A stretch of DNA of 64,000 nt from Oreohelix idahoensis (lineage: Eukaryota > Mollusca > Gastropoda > Stylommatophora > Oreohelicidae): the NCBI GenBank assembly GCA_024509875.1, contig JAMPIV010010581.1, positions 613,907 to 677,906 on the forward strand, written 5' to 3'. A model generated the notes under the pieces. That model made no database searches. It was not told the DNA's origin and saw only the letters and a list, made by a program, of their open reading frames with translations. The position numbers and the translations under genes are program-made. Every line of letters starts with the position of its first letter. Position 1 is the first letter of the stretch. Of this stretch, positions 11,867 through 21,597 are shown piece after piece.

Positions 11867-13036
11867 CGTTTGGATTTCGGGAATACTGCAACACCCCATC
11901 AAGTATCGAAGAAAGCGAAATCGACGATGAACGTTTGAAGGCAAGATCATTCATTCAAACCAAGCTGGCAACTATTTTGCGCATGTCAGTAAATGACGTC
12001 ACTATATCGATGCCGTCAGCGCCAATAGTCAACTTTGCCTGAGAGAATCCTATTTTTCTTCCACCACAAGAGACTGATCCATACTGATAGAAAGAAAGTC
12101 TTCCACTCTAGAACCTGAACCAGTGGACATGTATTTCTTCAGCAAATTCACCTAAGGCTGCGACGCAGATCGTTTGAAGAAGCTACTTTCGAAGACCGGC
12201 AATACTTTCAAACGGTTCTACTACGAAGGTCAAGGTCTACTATCATTGGAATTCAGCTGTTCAACACTTGTGTGGAGCTAGGATTAGATTTACATACACT
12301 CATGTATTTCTCAGAGGGACAGTTAAACAGATAAGTTCTTAATTTTACTTAGGCGCTTGAACATTATCATACTGTCCTTGCATTAGCTTTAGTCAACAGT
12401 TCATCACCACTTCGCTTACTTTCTACTTATCATCTGTGTTCCCCCATTCATGTTTATCCGTGTATTTGTATATTCGTCGTGTTTAATATTGGCTGGAATT
12501 TTCCCAGGAAAACTTTAGTGAATGTTAACTTCTATTAGATTTGCATGCTTATATTAGCTGACTGAGGATCTGACTGATTATATTTTTTCTTTTAAGTCAG
12601 GAAATAAATGTTTCTTCAGTTCGCAATATAACCATATTTTGTGTACTTAGCAGTTTCGTCATGTAAATTACGTCATCTTTATTTGCGTAACCTCATTTCA
12701 GTATTGTTGACAATTGTTTTCGTGTGTGATCTAAAACTTCTTTGTCTACACGTTAGTTTAAGACGACTTGTCTTGTTATTTTTGGTGATGTAAATTCTTT
12801 TCTTTCTTTTACTAATTACTCTGTACAGTCTCCCTTATTTACTTTATAATTGTAAATTTGTGTCGCATAACTGAGAAATCATTTCATTGTAACTCATTTG
12901 ATTGTTTTCATTGTCCTTTGTCACATGTTCTTGGAACTTGTTTGTTATTGATTGATATATTTATGTACTTAAGATAGTGAGTTCTATATCCTGGTGTATA
13001 TTATAGACTATTGAAGGTACTCAGAAACCTAATATC
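11867..13036 (+). other. Element 1 untranslated leader
   Basis: About 1.2 kb between the primer site and gag, with many ATG triplets and short frames and no conserved domain. Length and position fit the packaging leader of an LTR element. The small frame at 11857-12042 overlaps the primer site and is unlikely to be real. Confidence 0.6.
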
Positions 13037-14170
13037 ATGTCTACACTACAGGAATTCATTGATATTGGAAAAAGCTATGGGAAATCAGGAGCGGAACTAC
13101 AAAGTTTTGCAGATACGAAATATGATGAATATTTATCGCGTCTGGAGAGAATTGAACAACGCGAGGCGACTAAACGAGCTGAGGAGCTTAGGAACTTTGA
13201 ATTAACCCAAGAGAGGGAACTGAAAGAAAAAGAAATGTCCATGAAATTGGAATTGGAACGAATGAATTTAGCTCAACAAGAAAAAGACAGAGAGCAAAAA
13301 GAAAAGGAAATGGCCCAACAAGAAAAAGACAGAGAATTCGACAAGAAAAAAATGGCTCAACGAGATAAAGAAATGGCTCAACGAGATACAAAAATGGAAT
13401 TAAGAAGAATGGAACTGATGCAACTAGACCAAGCCCATAGAAATGCCATGGAGCTTGAAGCATTAAAACTTAATGCAGAAAAAGAAAAAGCTTTAGAATT
13501 AGCTAAAGTGCAGTCTGAACAGACTAAGACTGCAGCTGGTACAAATATTTTCCATCCGAAGCTAAAAATGCCACATTTTGATCAAACTCGCGATTGCATT
13601 GACTCTTTTTTATCTAGATTCATCATTAAGGTCACAGCTCTGAACATACCCAAGGAAAGATGGAGCAGTCTTTTACTTGATTTTTTGACTGGTGACTCAC
13701 TTAAATGTTTCATGAGTCTTGACGAAAAGAGTAGAAACGATTTCGAAGTCGTAAAAGAGGTATTACTAAGACGTTTCCAGTTAACTGAGTCTGAATTCAG
13801 AGATCGTTTTCATGCTGCTAAGCCAAGTAAGGATGCAGATTTTGGTGAATTCATTGCATCAATTAAGCATTTTTTTAGCAGATGGATTGATCTCTCTGGT
13901 ATTAATAAAACTTATGAAGGTATCATAGATCTCATGCTGCGAGATAAAGTTTTATCCGCATGCAGTACCGAATTAGAAGCATTTTTACAGGAAAGACATC
14001 TTAATTCGATCGATGAGTATGAAAAACTCGGAAGACAGTATCAGACCGCACATCAGAATAAAGATCTTCATAGATCGTCTATTCGAGATCCTATGCCTGT
14101 GTGCGCGGCACACCATGATCACAGACCTCGATCGAAGAGCTTTGATGGACGTTGTCGTTCAGATTATTAA
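13037..14170 (+). CDS. gag: Element 1 Gag (capsid-like) protein
   Basis: 377 codons up to a TAA at 14168-14170. The N-terminal helix (MSTLQEFIDIGKSYGKSGAE) is followed by a highly charged coiled coil at residues ~40-150 rich in EKEMAQ/QEKDRE units. A capsid-like region at ~175-345 has the KMPHFDQ start, an ERWSSLLLDFLTGDSL block and RRFQLTESEFRDRF, typical of Ty3/gypsy Gag. It should assemble virus-like particles around element RNA. The downstream sequence in the same frame continues with Arg/Tyr/His-rich residues (14171-14365) and no CCHC knuckle was found, so RNA binding may rely on that basic tail. The TAA is followed by open frame and is probably a nonsense change, or a readthrough site. 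Confidence 0.85.
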   Translation: MSTLQEFIDIGKSYGKSGAELQSFADTKYDEYLSRLERIEQREATKRAEELRNFELTQERELKEKEMSMKLELERMNLAQQEKDREQKEKEMAQQEKDREFDKKKMAQRDKEMAQRDTKMELRRMELMQLDQAHRNAMELEALKLNAEKEKALELAKVQSEQTKTAAGTNIFHPKLKMPHFDQTRDCIDSFLSRFIIKVTALNIPKERWSSLLLDFLTGDSLKCFMSLDEKSRNDFEVVKEVLLRRFQLTESEFRDRFHAAKPSKDADFGEFIASIKHFFSRWIDLSGINKTYEGIIDLMLRDKVLSACSTELEAFLQERHLNSIDEYEKLGRQYQTAHQNKDLHRSSIRDPMPVCAAHHDHRPRSKSFDGRCRSDY

Positions 14171-15157
14171 CAATCCGACAGAGGTTTTTATAACTTCCGT
14201 CGTCATTGCTCTCCTTCGAATTCATATCGACGAGGTTATAGAGGATATTCACCTCATGATCATGGGTATCACAGAGGCAGGTATTATGATGATTCACATC
14301 AGAAAGGATACTATAAACAGAGATCATCTTATGGTAGGGATGCCAGGAAGGATGACTCTACTGATTTGTATTATATCAATAAAAAGTCAGTCAATAATAA
14401 CAAAGGTAATGCCAGATCTCCGTCGAGAGACAAAAGTAAACATAGACATGCAAATAATTGCAGTGTCAAAAAGGATACAGGTAATGATGATAATGATCAT
14501 GCGAACGCATGTATGGTAATGAATGATACATGTTATGAGTGTCAATCAAAAAACAGATTAAAGTCTACAATTACACTTGATTGTGGTCATTGTATGCCTA
14601 CAATGTCGGCATGTGTAATTGTCGGTTATCTTACATTTCATCCAGGAATATTGGATGGCAAAGTAGTGAGAGTTTTGCGTGACACAGGGTCCTCAACGAT
14701 AGGCATAAAGCACTCGCTTATCGAGCCTTCTGCTTTTACAGGCAAATCAGTTAAGTGTGTCACATTTGGTGGGAATATAGAATCTTTCCCTGTGGCACGA
14801 GTATACATTGATACTCCTTTTTACACAGGCACTGTTTATGCCTGCGGCTTGAGAGCACCCATTACTGAAATTATAATAGGAAACATACCAGGAGTTAAAG
14901 ATTGCACTCCTGAGGAGATTGCAATGTGGGTTGAATCTCACCCACAGGTGGCGAATGCTGTTGTAACGAGAGCACAACAGTTAGCTACGGACATGGCTAC
15001 ACCACCTCTTCCTATAATAGATACAATTATGTCTCAAATTGGCACTGTTACACCTTCTGTTTTTGCAGAAAAACAGAAGAGTGACCCAACATTACAAGGA
15101 TTGTTTAGCCGAGCAGATAAAAAAACGATTAAATACACAGGAGCGGCTAAACAGTAG
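14171..15157 (+). CDS. Element 1 Gag tail and aspartic protease
   Basis: Same frame as gag, opened after the TAA. It runs from a basic Tyr/Arg/His-rich segment into a retropepsin-like domain. The protease signature is VLRDTGSSTIGIK, with the catalytic Asp-Thr-Gly codons at 14681-14689, followed by the hydrophobic IIIGNIPGV flap-side strand near 14870-14900. A retropepsin works as a dimer to cleave the Gag-Pol polyprotein. A methionine at 14366 is the first in this open stretch, but independent initiation there is not supported. The frame ends in TAG at 15155-15157, again with open frame on the other side. Confidence 0.8.
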   Translation, partial: QSDRGFYNFRRHCSPSNSYRRGYRGYSPHDHGYHRGRYYDDSHQKGYYKQRSSYGRDARKDDSTDLYYINKKSVNNNKGNARSPSRDKSKHRHANNCSVKKDTGNDDNDHANACMVMNDTCYECQSKNRLKSTITLDCGHCMPTMSACVIVGYLTFHPGILDGKVVRVLRDTGSSTIGIKHSLIEPSAFTGKSVKCVTFGGNIESFPVARVYIDTPFYTGTVYACGLRAPITEIIIGNIPGVKDCTPEEIAMWVESHPQVANAVVTRAQQLATDMATPPLPIIDTIMSQIGTVTPSVFAEKQKSDPTLQGLFSRADKKTIKYTGAAKQ

Positions 15158-17853
15158 TTCAAGATAAAAAAATCAATACTCACTAGATATTTTGATAATG
15201 GCAAAACAATCATACATCAAGTGGTAGTTCCTAAGGAATACAGATCATTGGTCTTACAAACAGGTCATGACTCCCCTATGGCAGGTCATATGGGGATCAA
15301 AAGAACATTGTTTCGTGTTACATCACAATTTTATTGGCCTGGGGTTAATAAAGATACAAAGTTATACTGCAAATCATGTACAACATGCCAAGGTATAGCA
15401 CGTAAGGGCAGGTTCCATACGGCACCCTTACAAATTACAGACGTGCCTGAAAGACCTTTCAAAAAGATTGCAGTAGATATAGTGGGTCCTTTATCAATTA
15501 TTTCAAATAATGGATTTCGTTATATTTTAACTTGCGTAGATCTTTGCACGCGTTGGCCAGAAGCAATACCCTTGAAAACCATCACGACTGCATCTGTGTC
15601 TGATGCATTATTTTCGATATTTTGTCGAATCGGTTTTCCGGAGGACATTTTGTCAGATCAAGGATCACAATTTACGTCCAACATTATGAGGGATGTAGAA
15701 TCCATGTTATCTGTTCACCACTCGTTTTGTAGTGCCTATAGGCCCCAATCAAACGGTGTGTGCGATCGCTATAATAGCACTCTAAAACAGATGTTATCTA
15801 AGATAACTGAGGAATGCCCTCGGGAATGGGACCGACTACTCCCGGCTGCTTTTTTTGCTTTTCGTGAAGTGCCTCACGAAAGCACGGGATGGTCTCCGTT
15901 TGAATTGGTTTATGGTTCGAATCCTCGCGGACCAATGATGATACTCAAAGATTTGTTGGTTGGAGCATCAACTGATACAGCCACTCGAAACAGCTACGAG
16001 TTGGTTATTGATCTCCGACAGCGAATCATCGATGCGTGCACTTATGCATCACAGAGTATAAAATCAGCTACTCAACGATCAAGATTACTACATAATCAAA
16101 AGAGAATATTAAGATCCTTCAAACCAGGTGAAAAAGTTTGGTTATTGCTACCTCATAACGATAACAAATTACTAATATCATGGCAAGGTCCATTTGATAT
16201 TATCAAACAAGTCACAGATGTTGACTATTCTGTGAACGTTAGAGGGAAAATCAAAACCTTCCATGTCAACATGCTAAAATTAGCAGTTGAAAGACCACAG
16301 GAATTAATTCCTGTCATTAACTCTATTAGTGATTCTTCACATCTTACTGCTTCTTTTGCAGTTGTCCATGAGGAAGATACCACGTCGTCTATCCCTTTAC
16401 AATTCCAATTACCTTCTTTGCAATCATCGGAATCTTGGAAGGACGTGACTATTTCTTCTTCACTATCTTCTTCACAACAAGATCAAGTTCGGGATATTCT
16501 TATGTCTTTCAATGATGTCCTCACTGACCTTCCAGGTCAGACATCACTTATATCCCATGACATTACTCTTACTGATTATAAACCTATCAAACTTAGACCC
16601 TATCCTATTTCTTTACACCACAAAGATAGGGTAGAGAAAGAGTTAAAAGAGATGATACGTTTAGGTGTAATATCTCCTTCGGAATCACCATATGCATTCC
16701 CAATGGTGATTGTTAAGAAGAAGGATGATTCTTTACGTATTTGTACTGATTTTAGGCGATTGAACAAAATTACAATCACAGACGGGGAGCCTATGCCTCT
16801 TTTAGATGATCTTCTGTCAGAATTATGTAATGCTACTTTCTTTAGCAAACTAGATCTCTCTAAAGGCTACTGGCAAATCCCTCTTGCCGAAAATGCCAAA
16901 CCTTACACAGCTTTCACAACTCCTTTTGGTCTCTACCAATGGAATTACATGTGTTTTGATTTAGTGAATGCACCAGCGACGTTTGTGCGCATGATGCGCC
17001 GCCTTCTTGGCGATCGTAAAGATGTCATCACGTACATCGATGACATCTGCCTATTTCATGAATCGTGGGAAGACCATATTGATGGTTTAACTTCTCTTCT
17101 ACATACGTTACGTATGCATGGTTTGACTGTGCGACCTTCAAAGGTCCAAATAGGTTGTCAGGAAATTTCTTTTCTTGGTCACCGCATAGGTAACCACAAA
17201 CTATATCCTGACGACAATACAGTCAAAAGAATTCTAGAGATTTCTACCACTTCATCTAAAAAGCAGGTTAGAAGCATTTTGGGCTTAATTAATTATTACC
17301 ATAAATTCATCCCGCATTTCGCACAACTATCTACACCTTTGTCCGCACTGTTGACCAAAGGTAGTCCTAATAAGGTACGTTGGGACCAAGATTGCGAAAG
17401 CGCCCTGGTAACAATTAAGAAATTATTTAGTAATGCACCTATATTATTATTACCGAATATACATATTCCATTCATACTTCAATCAGATGCCTCGAGTTAC
17501 TCAATGAGTGGATGTTTGCTACAATGCTACAAGGAAACACTCCATCCTTGTTTCTACGTATCAAGGAAACTAACTTCGGCTGAACAGAAGTATGCGACAG
17601 GTGAACGTGAGCTCCTGTCAATGGTCTGGTGCCTGGAGAAGCTGTCAAGATATCTCATCGGCACGCACTTTTACATTATGACGGACCACAGTCCTCTTAC
17701 GTACATAACATCTAGAACAATACATAACTCTCGAATACACCGATGGTACCTATTGATTCAAGAATTTTCGTTTACGATTCTGCCTATTGCTGGATAAGAC
17801 AATAACTTGGCGGATCTTTTATCGCGCAACTTCTCTGAGAAGAAAATGAATTA
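15158..17853 (+). CDS. pol: Element 1 Pol: integrase, reverse transcriptase, RNase H
   Basis: Same frame as gag and protease; the first Met after the TAG is at 15221. From that Met: HHCC zinc domain (H16, H23, C53, C56); integrase core with D86 and D146, where the third catalytic position reads Asp182 in NGVCDRYNS instead of Glu; the GPY/F-type C-terminal region (WLLLPHNDNKLLISWQGPF); RT with KLDLSKGYWQIPL and YIDDICLF; RNase H with ILQSDASS, GERELLSMVW and MTDHSPLTY. Usual Ty3/gypsy order is RT-RH-IN; here it is IN-RT-RH. The RT block normally reading PFGL reads MCFDLVNAPATF. A TAA at 17795-17797 cuts the end; the frame then runs on to a TAA at 17851-17853. Confidence 0.9.
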
Positions 17854-18020
17854 ACTCTTTAGTTACCATTTCGAGAATTGTTAGTGCGAATTTTGTGATT
17901 ACAAAATTGATTATGGGTACTTAATAATGATGATAGTACAGGTGGATAGTACTTATACTAACATATTATAGAGATGTGCGTCTTCTCAACCACTATCACA
18001 CGTGCCACAAGTGTCACGTT

Positions 18021-18038
18021 GGGAAGTGAGGGGGACGA
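18021..18038 (+). promoter_or_regulatory. Polypurine tract of element 1
   Basis: gggaagtgagggggacga lies immediately before the 3' LTR, the expected site of plus-strand priming. It has two pyrimidines (t and c), so the exact primer is uncertain. Confidence 0.65.
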
Positions 18039-19287
18039 TGTTGAGAATTGTTTCATGCTTACAGGCATTTGGATTTGAGCTCGTTCGGAATGACTGTATC
18101 ATGGAACACCTCAAATGAATAGACATATATTTTATCGACCGATGTCGATGATTGTTGCATGTGTGCAGGCATTTGAGTTTGGCCAACTCGAATTGCTGCA
18201 CCATGGAACATCGCAACTGAATAGAGTAATGACATAGTATGCATATCTCTATGCATGACGTGTATGTCTTGGTAACGTCATTCGACTTGTGGGTTTTGAC
18301 CCCTACAGCAGTGTGTTTCAGAAGTGTGGCCATTGCCACTTATATTGTGTGGTATAACCACTTACAAGTGTGTGGCGTCGTCCACTTATTAGTTGTGTTG
18401 GCTGGGAAGCCACTTGAGCAGTGTATTTCGTGGATCAAACGTAAGGCGTATCGTTCCTAACGCAGTTTGTATAATTATGGCAGATTAGCCTGGCGTGGTA
18501 TGCCAAAGGAACATTATGGTACTAGCAATAGTGTAAGACTAGTATAGATGGATATTATATAGCTAGCAGTAGACGTAAGACTAGCTTAAGAAGTGTATTG
18601 CGAAACTAGCAGGATAATTAAGTCTAGTGCAAAAGGCTATTGTATAAACTAGCGACGGGAGTAAGTCTAGTTAGCCTCTGAATTTATGCCAAAGGACATT
18701 GGCCGTTTAAAAAGGAACTGACCTCTAACCAGAACTCTAGATAGAGATTAATGAACATGTGTTAATGAAATAACGAGAACTCTTGCAGAACGTACATGAA
18801 TGTGATGTGACTTTTGTTCCCATGTAGTTGGTGTCTGCTCATGGAATGAAATTATTAATTAAATATTTTGAGTCGTCAAAATCACGGTCTTATCAACTGA
18901 CGTATTCTGAGTTGAGTTAAATGCTGTTTATATTCAACTAATCATGACCAGTGATAATTAGAACCTGAACACACTGCATCTCACACTGCTAATATAATCA
19001 ATAAGACAAGAGACTAATACAGGTCAGTCAATGGTCGAATATTTAATATGAAACATGTTCAGCTAATGAGGCATCACACGGGTTAAAGCAGACAATATCG
19101 ATACCAACGGACAGTATTACGGAATCCTATAAAAGTGATATAAGAACCCGAAGGACTTCGACTGTAGGAACAGAATACACATATAACAATTTGGTCATCC
19201 TAAATACTTGGTGTCATAAATAGAAGCCCCACAACAACCGGCGTTAGAAGTATTCTTCAACAGACTGGTTAAAAGAAGTCCTTAACA
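18039..19287 (+). repeat. Element 1 3' LTR, intact
   Basis: 1249 bp, tgttgag...cttaaca, uninterrupted. It equals 9086-9371 joined to 10889-11851 in length and sequence apart from about ten substitutions. TATA box at 19128-19134. Followed directly by the gttcc target duplication (19288-19292). Confidence 0.93.
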
Positions 19288-19292
19288 GTTCC

Positions 19293-20230
19293 TCTTGTTT
19301 CAGGGTTACATCACCCAGTTCAAGTTGGTCAGAAGTCTGAGCTGCAGAAGTTGAGGCAACCTATCGGTTGTTTCTTTATCAAAGCATACAAGTAATAGCA
19401 GACTCCAGAATACACGGCAGTGGATCGTGTACAGTTTTCTCAACCAGTCATCCAGGGTCTTCACGGATACTAAGATAAGCCAAAATCTTCAGGGCTTACA
19501 TGCTAGCTCAAATATGTTCGATCTCCATCCTATTCAGTAACAGTCTGTGATATGATGTGACTACCAGTTTTTCCCAATAGTGACTCTTCAGATAACAGTA
19601 GTCTCCCACAGGGAATAAACGTGTATAAACATTGACATATTAAGAGATATATTGGACAGATGTCCTTCTTGTGTAGTTAATTTGATATAAAACCATAATT
19701 TCATTTTAAGTTAAACATTCCTGTCCTAAAAAATTTGAGGGACAGGAAATTAAATTGTATATACATATATATCATAACTTTAAACCCAGTCTTGTTTATT
19801 CGATGTTAGTGAGTTAAAATTGTATTTGTTTAGCGGAATTATCACTACATTTTCATTACCCTAGACATCAAGCCATATAAATAACATCACAAACACTAGA
19901 TACCCAAAATAAATCGCAGAGTGAGATCGTAGGGTGGTAGCAGTCAGGTACCCTGAGAACATCATACTCAACTATTAGACTCAGGGACTTGCATAGCTGA
20001 CCTCACACTGTAGACAGATACTAAATACTTTTCTTTAACATCAAAACCCCCCATACTGTTGTAGTTGGCCCAGTATACACCATACGACACCGTGCAAGAG
20101 GAAGACAGCGCTATAAGTGGGAAGATAACATCAGGGTATGGACACGAAAAAGTCTATCAGAGTGCACCATCAAGACAAGAGATAGAAAACGTTGGAAATC
20201 CATTGCAACCGACCTTCGTTGCGGAGATGG
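19293..20230. other. Unassigned flank of element 1
   Basis: No domain or repeat assigned. A purine-rich stretch at 19733-19748 (gagggacaggaaatta) resembles a polypurine tract, but no matching LTR pair was found. Confidence 0.35.
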
Positions 20231-20234
20231 CAGC

Positions 20235-20260
20235 TGATGATGATGATGATGATGATGATG
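20235..20260. repeat. (GAT)n microsatellite
   Basis: A run of gat triplets, read as poly-Asp in one frame. Confidence 0.85.
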
Positions 20261-20261
20261 A

Positions 20262-20390
20262 AGGACCTGGAACTAGATTAGAACCAGGCCAGGAGAAAGA
20301 TAGCCGAATGATAGTATGGCGCTCTCTCTGGGAAAACTCTACACCCCAGGTTAGAAGAGGAACGACTAAGTAAGTAAGTAAGTGAAAGCT
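20262..20390 (+). mobile_element. 3'-end LINE fragment with (TAAG)n tail
   Basis: The translation ends IVWRSLWENSTPQVRRGTTK, matching the terminal residues of the LINE at 42694-44827 (MVWRSLFQTSTPHGRRGTTK), followed by tail units taagtaagtaagtaagtg. It is a very short 5'-truncated insertion of that family. Confidence 0.8.
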
Positions 20391-21042
20391 ATGATGAATT
20401 AGCCTACTGATCAATGATAACTACCACTCCATTTTTATTCCATGCAATAGAATGTCTGAAGCATTTATTTCTGTCTTTTTAGTGCATTAGGTAACACTAA
20501 TAACAGTGGATTTTTAATGACGTGTTTTTAAAATTTCTTTACTCATTTTATAATTCTAAGTCATAACTGAATACTATCAACTTCGTGGAGTAAAATTTAT
20601 CGTTGAACAAAATATACTGTACTTTCATAAGTTCAAACATCATGCGTATTTCTTCACCTTTACAGAACTCTGGCGTTTTCTGGGAGTTTCTCAATATTAC
20701 ACTTTCTGACGTCAAAGTGTGCTTCAGTAACGAAAACAAAGGGTGCGTCGTCCTCTAAGGCTTGCTCCTTCCTTCTCGTTTCCAGGCTAGCCAGCTGGGC
20801 TTGTTCAAGTCACCGTGACCAGATAAGTGAACTAGACCTAGTTAAAGATTATTCAGGCTTTGGAACACCCTTATCCACAACCGGGTCTTGGGCGGTGCGA
20901 GAGGTGCGGGCGCAAAGGCACCGTCTTCAAAGGGGGACCGAAATACTTCAGTCCATATATAGTTATCACTTTTTTTGTTGGTATCTGATATTACACAGGA
21001 TGTTGGAAAAGTTACTTCCTATTTTAAATTTTTATACCACCA
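20391..21042. other. Unassigned sequence
   Basis: No recognised feature. The last ten bases, tataccacca (21033-21042), are the left target duplication of the downstream LINE. Confidence 0.4.
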
Positions 21043-21597
21043 TAGAACCAGGGCAGATAGGGCTCGTGATCCTTGGTTGGTAGCTTATCTAAGAGAAGGA
21101 ACTCTGAATTCAAACCACCGTTGCCTTGCGGGAATATCCATTTGTGGAATTGGCTTCGGGAGTAAACCCTGAGGATAAATCCGGAGTCGGAGTCCCTAAG
21201 GCAGTCTAATGTTGATTCGACATTATTCTGGCAACTCCTGCGACATGGCTGGTACCAAACTGTATCGGCTACTGTCGTTCCTTTGGATCTACCGGCTGTG
21301 TGGAGAGGGGGAACATGCTGCATGGGCAACATCTTGATCTCCATATAACTGTGCCCAAGCTCGCGCCCTGGAGAGGACACTCCAGCTTCACCCTATAGGT
21401 GTCGGCAAAACACGGGAAGTAGCAGTTACCGGTTATAAGCCTTTTGCCCAATTGGCGTAGGGCATGGCGCCAGGGGCTACTTCCGACAGTGGGAGAGGTT
21501 CTAGGATCTCACTGGACAGCTACCGCCCGCTTCAAACTGGGCAGCCCCCAGTCAATAAGGTGTTGTCCCGCCACTGTCTGCTTTCCCCATTGGGTGC

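Larger units (their letters stand above)
9081..19292 (+). mobile_element. Element 1: Gmr1-like LTR retrotransposon with nested solo LTR
   Basis: A complete LTR element spanning 9086-19287 is flanked by gttcc target duplications at 9081-9085 and 19288-19292. Each LTR is 1249 bp, begins tgttgag and ends taaca. The 5' LTR is split into 9086-9371 and 10889-11851 by a solo LTR. The coding frame reads Gag, protease, integrase, reverse transcriptase, RNase H. Integrase before RT with Ty3/gypsy-type sequences is the hallmark of Gmr1-like elements. By eye the LTRs differ at about ten positions (around 99 percent identity), implying a recent insertion. Despite this, three in-frame stops and altered catalytic residues suggest the copy cannot move on its own. 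Confidence 0.92.

Noticed and set aside
14013..14519. 168-codon Ile/Met-rich frame overlapping gag
   Set aside because: It is an out-of-frame shadow of the basic Gag tail; the gag-pol frame explains the same DNA.
10889..19287. Element 1 read as having 963-bp LTRs
   Set aside because: Those boundaries give flanks agaag and gttcc that do not match. Including 9086-9371 and 18039-18324 gives equal 1249-bp LTRs and a matching gttcc duplication.
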